Shown: positions 25,601 through 34,395 of the stretch, one piece after another
How the letters are laid out: each line of letters begins with the position of its first letter
Position numbering within the stretch: the stretch's first letter is position 1
Source: Candidatus Colimorpha pelethequi
Lineage (GTDB): Bacteria; Bacteroidota; Bacteroidia; Bacteroidales; P3
DNA length: 48,013 bases
Assembly: GCA_018064245.1 (NCBI GenBank)
Contig: JAGHVO010000033.1
Span: 1-48,013 of the forward strand
Reading direction: 5' to 3'
Made by a program: the position numbers and the translations under genes
Notes under the pieces: generated by a model
What the model saw: the letters and a program-made list of their open reading frames with translations, nothing else
The model's database searches: none
What the model was told of the DNA's origin: nothing

Positions 25601-27174
25601 ATCCCGCCTACGACAGCCTCCAGTTCCACGCCACCCGTTCCACCTACCTGTATGACGACGCACAACTATCCTGCAAGAATGTCTTCACCATCAACATTGG
25701 CGACGCCGTTGCCGCTCCTGCGGGCGACTCGCTACACATTCGCAATGGCGGTGCCATCGACCTCATCAAGAAAGGCCAACTGCTCGCCAGTCGTGCCAAC
25801 CGCTACCATCTTTTCTACAATGCCGACATCATCATAGAAGGTGCGAAAAAATACAGTGCAAAAGGCAACATCGACTATGTGGATGAATCAGAACAGCGCC
25901 AGAAGCTCTACATGCACGACATCGCCCCCAACGCCAATGGCATCACTGTCGCCAACGGTTTCATTCCCGACAGCGCAAACTTCACGCTCAACACCGCATT
26001 GGGTTTTGCTGGCAAAGTACGCATTGAAGCCGACAAAGAGCACTACCATTTCGACGGCGGAATCCGACTCATCCACAAGTGCACTCCCGTTGAGAAACTC
26101 GGTCTGCTCGCCTTTGCCGACTACCTAGACCCAGAGAACATACAAGTTGCAGTACCCGAACTTCCCACCGACTGGAAAGGCAACCGCATCGAAGCCGCAG
26201 TATTGTTCGACAAAAACACACTGGAACCCAAGCAGGCATTTCTCACCAACGATCGTGCTGCCGACAACACACTGCTCAACTCATGGGGATACCTCACCTA
26301 CAACAGCGACTCTCACAACTACATCATCGCCTCGAAAGAGAAACTCGAAGACTTTGACAACATCATCGACCGATATCTTATGCTCAACACCGAAACTTGT
26401 CTCGTAGAAGGCGAAGGTCCGCTGACACTCGGTCTGAATCGTTGCAAAGAACCTTATATCGCCTACGGAAACGTATCCATCCCATCAAAGCAAGTCATCA
26501 ACGGTCCTGAGACCAAAATATCCTCCATCTTCGGTGTCACCTTCCCGATGGATTCCAAGGTCATCGACGCCTTGGCGCAGCAGATTTCAGACGATATGAG
26601 GCTCTCGGCGGCCAACAGCGACAATGATGTGCTTCGTCACGCAATGATCAACTACATGGGAGAAGAGGCTGGAGAAGAGAACTATATGTCGTATGTAACT
26701 TCCGGCGCCTTCGACAAAGTGCCCAAGGCGTTTGAGCACACGCTCTTCTTCGAAAAGATTGATTGGAACTATTCGCCATCCTTGGGATATTATTACGATG
26801 GCGTCGCGCCAATTTCGGTTGTCGGCAAACGTCAGTTGCACCTTGCCACACGACTCAAGGCACAGATTTACAATCGTGGCAATGGTTCCTACCTCACACT
26901 CTATATTCAAGTGGCAGGAGACCATTGGTACTATTTCAACTACGAAATCAACTCTCGCCAACTTGTCATCTACTCCTCCGTCGGCGAATGGGTGGACATG
27001 ATCAAGAGTATTCCTGCCGACAAACGCCAAATGGAAGACAAGCTTGGAACCTTCCGATATCGCATTGGCAGCAGTCGCAACGAGGTTCCCAACTTCCTCC
27101 TCCGATTCAGCCACGATGGCGCATCCAGCGACGAAGAATATGAAGAAGAGGATGAAGACCCCGGCGAAGAATAG
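22624..27174 (+). CDS. Large exported protein of unknown function (1516 residues)
   Basis: The protein starts with a signal peptide (MRRILFICLAVVVCSNIFAQ). The rest has no TM helix and is rich in Tyr, Asp, Asn and beta-strand-like stretches, with repeated short units such as KGNIDYVDE, KGHFTSTIDL and RGTLDYLTS. These recall LptA/OstA-like or AsmA-like beta-rich envelope proteins, but I see no diagnostic motif. Residues ~470-510 look like a small helical insert (IEELAQWMHLDLAQAKLMIHTL). The C-terminus is a strongly acidic Glu/Asp tail, and there is no T9SS sorting domain. The ATG at 22624 is the only one giving a signal peptide. It is followed by the LTA-synthase-like gene after about 100 bases. 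Codon use is that of the host, and the gene is intact. Confidence 0.85.
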   Translation: MRRILFICLAVVVCSNIFAQPKPKQTAFSNEDFPGQLKLYLSQATKDDARLKDNEKLMPRFATEYNAMSEAMQQRILGIYNVLMKLKVRQWPDVYDFTNLLTEFHSDKSQRANFDQWIASIEYIQSRNKRVKDFTDFVEFTQGFLKDRTFHHSKSCTWQAQAGSTFSLHLEGNEIIIRFDQPIELYYSSDKDYGTIYGTTGTFYYFDEKWLGKGGRLNWDRTGIPTSVCWATLNSYEAVTKFPKFSADSVLFTNTKYFQKPIYGHVEEALSAKMEPDKYTFPKFRSYQTDFQMKDLLPGVDYQGSFMMNGPRFITSDDKNPATMIFYRGGKKFITVTSTKFVITSSKLNSESASVKIFIDSDSIYNDGITMRYIVSDNKVTLINSSKRNYYSPYSDTYHNLDLYCESIVWDRNSDNLNFSMLGESGSQSFSTFESSSFYSESKMRQIQGIDEINPVIRINRYMKYRNGLTDFYIEELAQWMHLDLAQAKLMIHTLAGSGLIAYNETDGHIFVKDKLMDYVKAISKSKNHDYDAITLQSSAKGNNAELNLNSNELYIHGIQKFVVSDSQQVAIYPKKGDITVKRNRDIDFNGRIDVGRFIIYVTNAAFSYEKFNIDLPKVDSMRFYVKTFGNPDHERLVRTPLFDLVGSLAIDDPDNHSGLKKSTADYPIFESRENSYVYYDSKEVQKGVYSRDRFYYTMRPFTLRNLVDAETDSIVFNGSLTSAGIFPEIEEPLKVQADYSLGFIRETPKSGYDAYGGKGHFTSTIDLSYHGFHGRGTLDYLTSTTKSNTILFMPDSMIAVSDTFFVRQESGYPDIRNGRTIERWYPYQDSMQVAQMKDGHPFQMYHNDAQLYGYVALRPAGASAAGKAQIKEGTLQSNHFTLATSEMDARVSSFQLRSTVYNSIAFEAANMKSHVDYTKRRADFLANANIEHTKLPLLRYMAEVDKFSWEMDKKQLDLLNSKSESTQGLEGLALRERVERGATPGARFVSTNPAYDSLQFHATRSTYLYDDAQLSCKNVFTINIGDAVAAPAGDSLHIRNGGAIDLIKKGQLLASRANRYHLFYNADIIIEGAKKYSAKGNIDYVDESEQRQKLYMHDIAPNANGITVANGFIPDSANFTLNTALGFAGKVRIEADKEHYHFDGGIRLIHKCTPVEKLGLLAFADYLDPENIQVAVPELPTDWKGNRIEAAVLFDKNTLEPKQAFLTNDRAADNTLLNSWGYLTYNSDSHNYIIASKEKLEDFDNIIDRYLMLNTETCLVEGEGPLTLGLNRCKEPYIAYGNVSIPSKQVINGPETKISSIFGVTFPMDSKVIDALAQQISDDMRLSAANSDNDVLRHAMINYMGEEAGEENYMSYVTSGAFDKVPKAFEHTLFFEKIDWNYSPSLGYYYDGVAPISVVGKRQLHLATRLKAQIYNRGNGSYLTLYIQVAGDHWYYFNYEINSRQLVIYSSVGEWVDMIKSIPADKRQMEDKLGTFRYRIGSSRNEVPNFLLRFSHDGASSDEEYEEEDEDPGEE

Positions 27175-27275
27175 TCTTTCCTGTCAATTTTTGGTTTCCC
27201 GCATTACGCACAACTAACTTCTCTAACGATTCTTAACGTCACAAACTTTTCACCACTTCCACACCATAGTTCTCT

Positions 27276-29216
27276 ATGTCAAGAAAATTCCGATACATTC
27301 TCTCCGCCTACCTTCTCGGCATACTTTACTTTACGCTTTTCCGCATTGTCGGCACCTTCGTTTTTTTCGCTGGATCAGAAAGCGCACCCGACTTTCAAGG
27401 ACTCTACCCACAAGCGCTGTTTATGGGTTGGCGCTTCGACACCGTTGTAAGCTGCTACATTCTCGCCATTCCCATTCTCTGTTTTTTGGCAGGCGAATTT
27501 CTTCATATCCGCAGCAAGGCTTACTATAAAGTATTTCACTATTTTATTGGGATATGCTATACCCTTTGCCTTTTCGCTTGCGCCGCCGACATACCCTATT
27601 TCAGCTATTTCTTCACACGCCTCAACGCCATGGCGCTCAACTACGGCGACTCCGCCTCCGTGGTCATCGACATGATTGTCAGCGAACCCACCTACATCGT
27701 CTATTTCTTTGTATTTGTTGTCGTTGCCATAAGCTATTGGCTTCTGTTGAGCCTCTGCAAACGGCGCTGGCTCATTCCCGAAGACAGGCCAACGCCATGG
27801 TATTGCACCGCCATTGTCGGAGTGCTTTTCATTTTCGGATGTTTCACCGGCATGCGCGGTCGCCTCAACAAAAAAGCCCCCATTCGTGTAGGAACCGCCT
27901 ATTTCTGCAACAACGCCTTTCTCAACCAAATAGGACTCAACCCAGCCTTCACTTTTGTCAAAAGCGCTCTGGAACTTGCCAAAGACAAAAACAAGCCACT
28001 GGAACTCATTGACATCGATACCGCGCAAGAAATAGCCAACAACGCTCGCGCCACCGACACGTTGGCATCCTTTATTCCTGAACTTCCCAAAAACACAAAT
28101 GTGGTCTTGATCATTATGGAATCCATGTCCACCGAGAAAATGGGATTTTTCGAAGGCTCCTACCGCAACGACTTTGGCGGCAGCCTTACTCCCCATCTCG
28201 ACAGCATCATGGCGCACTCTCTATGCTTCACCAATACCTATTCCGCAGGAATACACACCTACAACGGAGTCTATGGAACGCTCTACTCCCACCCCGCCTT
28301 GTTGGCGCAACATGCAATGAAGCGCATTCCTATGCCGCTTATGGGTGGCCTCCCGTGGGAGCTCTTTAACAATGGATATCACACGCGATTTTACATCACC
28401 CACGATGAAGGATTCGACAACATGGGAGGCTTTCTCAAAGGAAACGGATTCGCGACGGTGGTTTCGCAAAAGGACTATCCTTCCAGTCAAATCGTCGGAA
28501 CTTGGGGCGTACCCGACCACGTTCTTTTCGACCACGCACTTAAAGACCTCGACAAGCAGGACAAAACACACCCATTTTTTGCCACGTTGCTAACCTGCAG
28601 CGACCATGCGCCTTACGTACTTCCCGAAGACATCAGCATCAATTTCCAGAGCGAAGACATGGGACGTCGCATGGTAGAATATGCCGACTGGGCGATAGCT
28701 CAATTTATGCAAAAAGCCAGCGAGACCGAATGGTTCAAGAATACAATATTTGTATTTATCGCCGACCATGGAGCAGGATTCGCCTCGCCTTACGACATGA
28801 CGCTGGCATACCACCACATCCCAATGTTTTTTTATTGTCCAAACCATATCCAGCCAAGCACCTGCGACCAATTGGCGCTTCAAATAGACCTTGCGCCCAC
28901 CTTGTTATCCTTGCTCACTCCTCAATACCGCAACAACACACTGGGCATCGATCTTTTCCGGCAGCAGCGTCCCTATGCCTATTTTAGCGCCGACGACAGG
29001 ATTGGAGTCCTTGACGGAGAATATTTCTATCTGTACCGCGCCAACGAAAAGCATGCCAGCCTCTACCACTACCAAGACAACGACCCTACCGACTATCTTT
29101 CCACCAACAGTCCACGCCATGATGAGTTGCTGCAACGTGCCGATTCTATGAAACGCTACGCATTTTCAATGATCCAATACTCCCAATATCTGCTCCAGCA
29201 AAACAAGACCCATTAA
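27276..29216 (+). CDS. LTA synthase-like membrane phosphotransferase (sulfatase superfamily)
   Basis: The 646-residue protein has about five TM helices in the first 200 residues and then an extracytoplasmic alkaline-phosphatase-fold domain. Landmarks are VVLIIMESMS with metal-binding Glu282, the probable nucleophile Thr328 in SAGIHTYNG, TCSDHAPY and IADHGAG. Members transfer phosphoglycerol or phosphoethanolamine from phospholipids to surface glycans or lipid A. As Gram-negative bacteria lack lipoteichoic acid, the acceptor here is probably a periplasmic glucan or surface glycan; that is inference. It sits between the large exported protein and rsmE, separated from rsmE by 44 bases. Confidence 0.88.
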   Translation: MSRKFRYILSAYLLGILYFTLFRIVGTFVFFAGSESAPDFQGLYPQALFMGWRFDTVVSCYILAIPILCFLAGEFLHIRSKAYYKVFHYFIGICYTLCLFACAADIPYFSYFFTRLNAMALNYGDSASVVIDMIVSEPTYIVYFFVFVVVAISYWLLLSLCKRRWLIPEDRPTPWYCTAIVGVLFIFGCFTGMRGRLNKKAPIRVGTAYFCNNAFLNQIGLNPAFTFVKSALELAKDKNKPLELIDIDTAQEIANNARATDTLASFIPELPKNTNVVLIIMESMSTEKMGFFEGSYRNDFGGSLTPHLDSIMAHSLCFTNTYSAGIHTYNGVYGTLYSHPALLAQHAMKRIPMPLMGGLPWELFNNGYHTRFYITHDEGFDNMGGFLKGNGFATVVSQKDYPSSQIVGTWGVPDHVLFDHALKDLDKQDKTHPFFATLLTCSDHAPYVLPEDISINFQSEDMGRRMVEYADWAIAQFMQKASETEWFKNTIFVFIADHGAGFASPYDMTLAYHHIPMFFYCPNHIQPSTCDQLALQIDLAPTLLSLLTPQYRNNTLGIDLFRQQRPYAYFSADDRIGVLDGEYFYLYRANEKHASLYHYQDNDPTDYLSTNSPRHDELLQRADSMKRYAFSMIQYSQYLLQQNKTH

Positions 29217-29260
29217 ACATTTCCCCAAGCCCGCTTGGAAACAAACACAAAAAGAAGCCC

Positions 29261-29983
29261 ATGTCCTTTCTTTTTCTCGCCCACGATCTCGATTCCGACC
29301 TTCTTACACTTCCCGAAGAAGAGTCGAAGCACTGCGCCAAAGTACTTCGCATGCGCGCCGGCGACACGCTGATGCTCACTGACGGCTGCGGCACGATGTG
29401 CCACGCATGCATCGTAGAGCCCGACCCAAAAGGCTGCGTGGTTGAAATTACCCAGCGCATCCCGCAATATGGCCGTCGCAACCATCACCTCCATGTAGCC
29501 GTGGCTCCCACCAAAAACACCGATCGCATGGAATGGTTCGTAGAAAAAGCCGTAGAGATAGGCATCGATAGCATCACGCCGCTCATTTGCGAGCATTCCG
29601 AGCGCCGCGTGCTCAAGACCGACCGCATCGAGAAAATCATCGACAGCGCAATGAAACAATCCCTCAAGGCCTACCGGCCAAGCCTCAACCCGCCAACGCC
29701 CTACAAAACCTTTCTGGAGAACCTCTCCACGCCACAAGGCAATTCCCAAACCGACATCAGGCTTATCTGCCATTGCGACGGAGAGCGGAAAAGTCTGCAT
29801 GACCTTTACCAACGCGGACAAAGCGCACTGGTGCTTATCGGTCCCGAAGGCGACTTCAGCGACGACGAAATCAAGCTTGCCATCGACAACAATTTCAACC
29901 CCGTGACCCTTGGTCCTTGCCGACTCCGCACCGAAACCGCGGCGCTCTACGCCACCACTGCCATCAATTTCATCAATTCCTAA
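29261..29983 (+). CDS. rsmE: 16S rRNA (uracil-1498-N3)-methyltransferase
   Basis: The 240-residue SPOUT methyltransferase has an N-terminal PUA-like domain (MSFLFLAHDLDSDLLTLPEEESKHCAKVLRMR). The C-terminal knot has VAPTKNTDRMEWFVEKAVEIGI, the SAM-binding LIGPEGDFSDDE and LGPCRLRTETAAL. It methylates U1498 of 16S rRNA. It is followed after 18 bases by the DUF4159 gene, the usual Bacteroidota neighbourhood, so the two are likely co-transcribed. Confidence 0.94.
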   Translation: MSFLFLAHDLDSDLLTLPEEESKHCAKVLRMRAGDTLMLTDGCGTMCHACIVEPDPKGCVVEITQRIPQYGRRNHHLHVAVAPTKNTDRMEWFVEKAVEIGIDSITPLICEHSERRVLKTDRIEKIIDSAMKQSLKAYRPSLNPPTPYKTFLENLSTPQGNSQTDIRLICHCDGERKSLHDLYQRGQSALVLIGPEGDFSDDEIKLAIDNNFNPVTLGPCRLRTETAALYATTAINFINS

Positions 29984-30001
29984 TCGGGAACTTTTTTTTG
30001 T

Positions 30002-30682
30002 ATGACAATTAAACACAATATGTTCGAGACTCATTTCACCAAAAAAGCGATTCCGCTACTGCTGTTGCTTTGCTGTCTCTTTCACGGAGCCGGCGCGCAG
30101 ACGCAGATAGCATTACTCAAATACAGCGGCGGAGGCGACTGGTACGCCAACCCAACCTCGCTGCCAAACCTCATCGCCTTCTGCAACCAAGACTCGAAAA
30201 TGAACCTCGAATACGCCGAAGTGGACGTTGGCAGCAGCGAACTGTTCAACTATCCCTTCGTACACATGACCGGACACGGCAACGTTGTCTTCTCGGCACA
30301 AGAGGCACAAAATTTGCGAAACTACCTCATCGGAGGAGGTTTTCTTCACATCGACGACAACTACGGACTCAAAGACTTTATCGTACCACAGATGAAGAAA
30401 GTCTTTCCCGAACTGGATTTTGTTGAATTGCCATTCTCCCATCCCATCTACCACCAGCGCTACGACTTTCCCAACGGGTTGCCCAAAATCCACGAACACG
30501 ACAACAAACCGCCCAAAGGCTACGGCCTCATTTACGAAGGGCGGCTCGTATGCTTTTTTTCGTGGGAATGCGACCTTGGCGACGGCTGGGAAGACCAAGA
30601 CGTGCACAACGACAGCCAAGCCACACGACAAAAAGCCCTAAGAATGGGATCCAACATCCTACAATACATTTTCTCGAACTAA
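30002..30682 (+). CDS. DUF4159 domain exported protein
   Basis: The 226-residue protein has a signal peptide (hydrophobic AIPLLLLLCCLFHGAGA, cleavage near residue 32). A single DUF4159 domain follows, with GGGDWYANP, the FVHMTGHGNV strand, GGGFLHIDDNYG and a His-rich PFSHPIYH motif. In Bacteroidota these proteins are near-universal and often close to Bat or MoxR genes; function is unknown. The ATG at 30002 gives the longest form; a second ATG at 30020 would give a better signal peptide. It ends the plus-strand group and is followed by a hairpin terminator. Confidence 0.85.
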   Translation: MTIKHNMFETHFTKKAIPLLLLLCCLFHGAGAQTQIALLKYSGGGDWYANPTSLPNLIAFCNQDSKMNLEYAEVDVGSSELFNYPFVHMTGHGNVVFSAQEAQNLRNYLIGGGFLHIDDNYGLKDFIVPQMKKVFPELDFVELPFSHPIYHQRYDFPNGLPKIHEHDNKPPKGYGLIYEGRLVCFFSWECDLGDGWEDQDVHNDSQATRQKALRMGSNILQYIFSN

Positions 30683-30733
30683 AAAACGGAAAAAAACATT
30701 TTATCAAACAAATTTAAATGATATTTTCAATGT

Positions 30734-30773
30734 ATTCCCTCTGTCTTGAAAAAAACGAAGGGAATTCTTTTTT
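30734..30773 (+). terminator. Terminator after the DUF4159 gene
   Basis: ATTCCCT (30734-30740) pairs with AGGGAAT (30759-30765) across an 18-base loop, followed by TCTTTTTT. A modest stem but with a clear U run. Confidence 0.6.
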
Positions 30774-30964
30774 ATGTACAATTTAGATTCAAGTAACACT
30801 AAATCAATCTGCAATAGATAACACGACATTGAAATCGCATCACTTCAACTTAAAAAGTCACCACATTGAAATTCAGCGGAAAAGCGACAAAAATGTTAAA
30901 AATTTGATTTTAACACAATAAGAAGGCACTTTGGCATACTAAAAAGAAAAAAGTTGCGTAGAAG

Positions 30965-30995
30965 TTTGTCACATCAGAAAAAAAATGTATTTTTG
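30965..30995 (+). promoter_or_regulatory. Promoter of the sigma-S41-TlpA operon
   Basis: TTTG at 30965-30968, exactly 19 bases, then TATTTTTG at 30988-30995 match the Bacteroidota housekeeping promoter. The operon is therefore driven at least in part by the primary sigma factor. Confidence 0.8.
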
Positions 30996-31074
30996 CAACT
31001 CTAAAAATAACGTTAAACCAAACAAGTACTTATCGAAACAGTAGTATCAGTTTAACCCCAAAAGAAAACGCCTT

Positions 31075-31665
31075 ATGGACGTAGCCATTGACAAACTCTC
31101 TGACAATGAGTTGATTCAGAAATACAGGGATGGAGACTATTCGTGTTTCGAGGTATTGTTTGCCCGTTATCAAACGAAAGTTTACGGTTACATCTTTTCT
31201 GTTGTAAAAGAGAAAGAAACGGCCGACGACATCTTCCAAGACACCTTTTTCAAGGTCATCATGACCATCAATTCCGGCTTGTACAAGGATGAGAACAAAT
31301 TCATCCATTGGGTGATGCGAATCGCGCACAACCTCATAGTCGATTATTTCCGCCGCAACAACAAGATACCTATCGTTCCCAACCGTCCCGACTTGGAAAT
31401 CGTGGAGACATTTCGGTTGCAAGACGAGAACGCAGAGCGCGACATCATCAGGAAACAAACCAGCCAAAATGTCCGCAAGCTTGTAAAGATGCTCCCTCCC
31501 GAGCAACGTCGCGTGGTAATTCTGCGTCACTACGGCAAATGCGATTTCAAGGACATTGCCGCCAAGACGGGTGTCAGCATCAATACCGCACTCGGACGGA
31601 TGCGTTACGCCATCATCAACCTTCGTAGGCTTGCAAAAGAAAACAACATGTCTATTGAGTTGTAG
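31075..31665 (+). CDS. ECF-type RNA polymerase sigma factor
   Basis: The 196-residue sigma-70 family protein has region 2 (YRDGDYSCFEVLFARYQTKVYGYIF, then ADDIFQDTFFKVI) and region 4 (LPPEQRRVVILRHYGKCDFKDIAAKTGVSINTALGRMRYAIINLRRL) with the helix-turn-helix. No anti-sigma gene or FecR-like gene follows. Instead an S41 protease with an N-terminal TM helix begins 3 bases later, so the two are co-translated. This family in Bacteroidota is often driven by envelope stress or growth; targets are unknown. The start at 31075 lies 80 bases after the -7 element. Confidence 0.93.
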   Translation: MDVAIDKLSDNELIQKYRDGDYSCFEVLFARYQTKVYGYIFSVVKEKETADDIFQDTFFKVIMTINSGLYKDENKFIHWVMRIAHNLIVDYFRRNNKIPIVPNRPDLEIVETFRLQDENAERDIIRKQTSQNVRKLVKMLPPEQRRVVILRHYGKCDFKDIAAKTGVSINTALGRMRYAIINLRRLAKENNMSIEL

Positions 31666-31668
31666 GTC

Positions 31669-33285
31669 ATGGCATCGCAATCCGATAATTCCAACGAAAA
31701 AAATCTCACTCCGCTTTTGTTGCTCGCCATGCTGGTGGGCATCATCTTGGGCATAGCCATCGCCCCAAATGTTGTTTCGCTATTCAAGAAACCAGACACG
31801 ACCTCGTCGCTCGAATACCGCACGCAACAGGTAATCCACCTCATCAACACTCAGTATGTCGATAAAAAAGACACCGACACGCTGACCGACCAAATCATCA
31901 ACTCCATCCTTACCTCGCTGGATCCGCACAGCCATTACCTCTCGGCATCGGAGCTGGAGCGTCAAAGCGCAGAAATCCAAGGGCATTTTGAAGGCATCGG
32001 TGCCATACTCCAAATCAAAGACGACACTGTTTGCGTAAACCAAATCCTGCCCGAAAGTCCTGCGCAGAAAGCGGGACTGCGCGCCGGAGACCGTATCATT
32101 GCCGTTGACACATTCGTTACAATTGGGAAAAACCTTGTGTTGGCCGACGTAGTGAAAAAGATTCGAGGTCCACGCTTTTCTCACGTCAACCTCTCCGTAA
32201 AACGGCACTACGCCAAAGGCACTTACAAAATAAAGGTAATCCGCAACAGGATCACCACTCCCAGCATCAACTATAGCGGAATGCTGAACAATTCTGTTGG
32301 CTACATTCACCTGTCATCCTTCACAGAAACATCCTATCCCGAATTCCACGAGGCACTGCTCATGCTCAAAAAGCAAGGAATGAAAGAATTGGTATTCGAC
32401 TTGCGTGACAACGCCGGCGGACTGCTGGACGCGGCCATAAAGATTGTAGATGAACTGCTACCTAACGGCAACGTCATTCTTTTTACCGAAGGCGCACATC
32501 AAAAACGAGAAGTAGTGAGGTCCTCGGCAGGCGGTCTTTTTGAAGAAGGCAAGCTCACCATTCTCATCAACGAATTTTCGGCCTCCGCCAGCGAAATCGT
32601 CTCCGGAGCCGTGCAAGACAACGACCGCGGCATTATCGCAGGCCGGCGCAGCTTCGGCAAAGGTCTCGTACAGCGCCAGTTCGACCTTCCTGGAAACGCC
32701 GCAGTTTGGCTTACCGTAGCACGATACCACACACCATCGGGACGCTGCATACAACGACCCTACGACAAAGGAAGCGATGAATACTACTCCCAGTTCCTCG
32801 AAGAACTCGTCGCCAACGCCGAAGCCGACTCCATTCTGTTCAAGATTACCGACTCCACGCAATACCACACCAAAAAAGGAAGAGTGATTTATGGCGGAGG
32901 CGGCATCATTCCCGACCATATCATTTCCTACAAGAAAGACCCCAGCAATCTTTATTACAACCAGCTCAACAACAGAGGTATTGTAAGCGAATACGCCTTC
33001 GGCTATATCTCAAGCAACATCACCATCCTCCAACAGAAATACCCGACGCTCGACAGTTTCATTAAAGGATTCTCCGTAAGCGACAACATGATTGCCGAAA
33101 TCCGCAGCGATGGAGAGAAAAAGGGCATTCTGGCCGACGATGACGACAAAGCAAGCACCGAAAAACTGAAGACCTTGCTCAAAGCCTATATTGCGGAATC
33201 GCTGTATGGATGGAACGGATTCTATAAAATATATCTCACCATCGACAACGACTTGCAGTCCACATTAAATTATATCAAGAAATGA
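31669..33285 (+). CDS. C-terminal processing protease, S41 family
   Basis: The 538-residue protein has an N-terminal TM anchor (residues ~15-38), a PDZ domain near 95-170 (GIGAILQIKDD, PAQKAGLRAGDRI) and an S41 domain. The likely catalytic residues are Ser306 in FSASASEIVSG and Lys331 in RRSFGKG, 25 apart as in CtpB/Tsp. It cleaves misfolded or signalling proteins in the periplasm from their C-termini. It lies between the sigma factor (3 bases) and the TlpA-like gene (4-base overlap). A role in controlling the sigma factor through an unlinked anti-sigma is a possibility, not shown. Confidence 0.93.
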   Translation: MASQSDNSNEKNLTPLLLLAMLVGIILGIAIAPNVVSLFKKPDTTSSLEYRTQQVIHLINTQYVDKKDTDTLTDQIINSILTSLDPHSHYLSASELERQSAEIQGHFEGIGAILQIKDDTVCVNQILPESPAQKAGLRAGDRIIAVDTFVTIGKNLVLADVVKKIRGPRFSHVNLSVKRHYAKGTYKIKVIRNRITTPSINYSGMLNNSVGYIHLSSFTETSYPEFHEALLMLKKQGMKELVFDLRDNAGGLLDAAIKIVDELLPNGNVILFTEGAHQKREVVRSSAGGLFEEGKLTILINEFSASASEIVSGAVQDNDRGIIAGRRSFGKGLVQRQFDLPGNAAVWLTVARYHTPSGRCIQRPYDKGSDEYYSQFLEELVANAEADSILFKITDSTQYHTKKGRVIYGGGGIIPDHIISYKKDPSNLYYNQLNNRGIVSEYAFGYISSNITILQQKYPTLDSFIKGFSVSDNMIAEIRSDGEKKGILADDDDKASTEKLKTLLKAYIAESLYGWNGFYKIYLTIDNDLQSTLNYIKK

Positions 33286-34307
33286 GAAAGCTTATCGCCA
33301 TCTTTTCTGCGCTCTGCTGCTGCATAGCCATGCAAGCCCAGAAAGTTTCCATACAATGCAACCTTCACGGATTCCCCACAACAGTGCAAATAAAGGTGAG
33401 CGAAGCAGTAGGCAACAAGGTCGTGCCGCGAGACACCCTCACACCGAACGCAAAACAAAGCGTCGTGTTCAAAAGCGACATCAAAGAACCCACGCTCTAT
33501 ATCCTTGAATTTACAACAATCTCAAAGGATGCGCTTCATTTTATGGCATTACCAGGAGAAAAAATCAATGTCGATATAAAATATGTACAAGACAAGAATT
33601 ACATCGACATCGAGAAAGTGAAAGGCTCCGAAAACATTGAAACATACAAGCTTTTCCGACAAGCCCTCGCCAACTCCAACACCACCGAAGAGATGGAGAA
33701 GAACGTCGCCTACGTCCTCAACAGCCACTCCGACCAGCTCATCAGCGCATTTTTGGTCACCTTTTTCGACCAGCAATTCGATGAACACGCCACAATCTAC
33801 CGTAATGTTTACAACAGTCTTTCAACGAAATACCCCAACGACAACTTTGTACGCTACATAGAAACCAAGTTGAAAGGTTCGCTTGTAGGAATGCCCGCAC
33901 CCGAAATCAGCATGAAAGACCGCGACGGCAACATCCGCACGCTCAGCAGCCTGAAAGGAAATGTTGTGATGATAGATTTCTGGGCATCGTGGTGCCGTCC
34001 CTGCCGAATGGAAAACCCCAACGTTGTCAAGCTCTACCACCAATACCACGACCAGGGGTTCGAGATTTTCAGCGTTTCTATGGACAACAGCCGCGAAGCA
34101 TGGCTCAAAGCCATTGCCGACGACGGACTGGTGTGGCCAAACCACGTCAGCGACCTCAAAGGCTGGACCTCCTCGGGCGGCAGAACCTACGGCATCACAT
34201 CCATTCCCGCCACAGTGCTTATCGACCGCGACGGTAACGTAATCGCCCGCAATCTGCGCGGCCAAGCCCTCGCCGACAAACTCAAGGAAATTTTCGGAAC
34301 CAAGTAA
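33282..34307 (+). CDS. TlpA-family thioredoxin with N-terminal DUF4369-like domain
   Basis: The 341-residue protein has a signal peptide (MRKLIAIFSALCCCIAMQAQ). An N-terminal beta-rich domain follows (about 22-205), like the DUF4369 region common in Bacteroidales. A C-terminal thioredoxin fold has WASWCRPC, active Cys238 and Cys241, and the cis-Pro segment TSIPATVLIDRDG. It likely reduces or exchanges disulfides of exported proteins. Its ATG overlaps the S41 stop codon (ATGA), so all three genes form one translation-coupled operon. Confidence 0.92.
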   Translation: MRKLIAIFSALCCCIAMQAQKVSIQCNLHGFPTTVQIKVSEAVGNKVVPRDTLTPNAKQSVVFKSDIKEPTLYILEFTTISKDALHFMALPGEKINVDIKYVQDKNYIDIEKVKGSENIETYKLFRQALANSNTTEEMEKNVAYVLNSHSDQLISAFLVTFFDQQFDEHATIYRNVYNSLSTKYPNDNFVRYIETKLKGSLVGMPAPEISMKDRDGNIRTLSSLKGNVVMIDFWASWCRPCRMENPNVVKLYHQYHDQGFEIFSVSMDNSREAWLKAIADDGLVWPNHVSDLKGWTSSGGRTYGITSIPATVLIDRDGNVIARNLRGQALADKLKEIFGTK

Positions 34308-34339
34308 CCTGTGGTCTGTGAACCGACAACACACTATAA

Positions 34340-34393
34340 AATCCTCATTAACTCATCAACTCTTAATTCTTAACTCATTAACTCTTAACTAAA
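34340..34393. repeat. TTAACTC-type spacer repeat
   Basis: The stretch contains repeated AACTCTTAACTCA / AACTCATTAACTC units before the mrp start. A similar run lies at 35492-35522 before the nfu gene. It looks like a low-complexity intergenic spacer. Confidence 0.5.
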
Positions 34394-34395
34394 GC

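Larger units (their letters stand above)
30683..31074. other. Intergenic region with terminator and sigma factor promoter
   Basis: No gene is visible. It contains the terminator after the DUF4159 gene, an 8-base inverted repeat TGTTAAAA-N6-TTTTAACA (30894-30915) and a consensus promoter (30965-30995) with a leader of about 75 bases to the ECF sigma start. The inverted repeat about 50 bases above the promoter could be an operator. Confidence 0.6.

Noticed and set aside
27375..28217. 280-codon minus-strand frame opposite the LTA-synthase-like gene
   Set aside because: Antisense to a well-supported gene; no independent motif or start signal.
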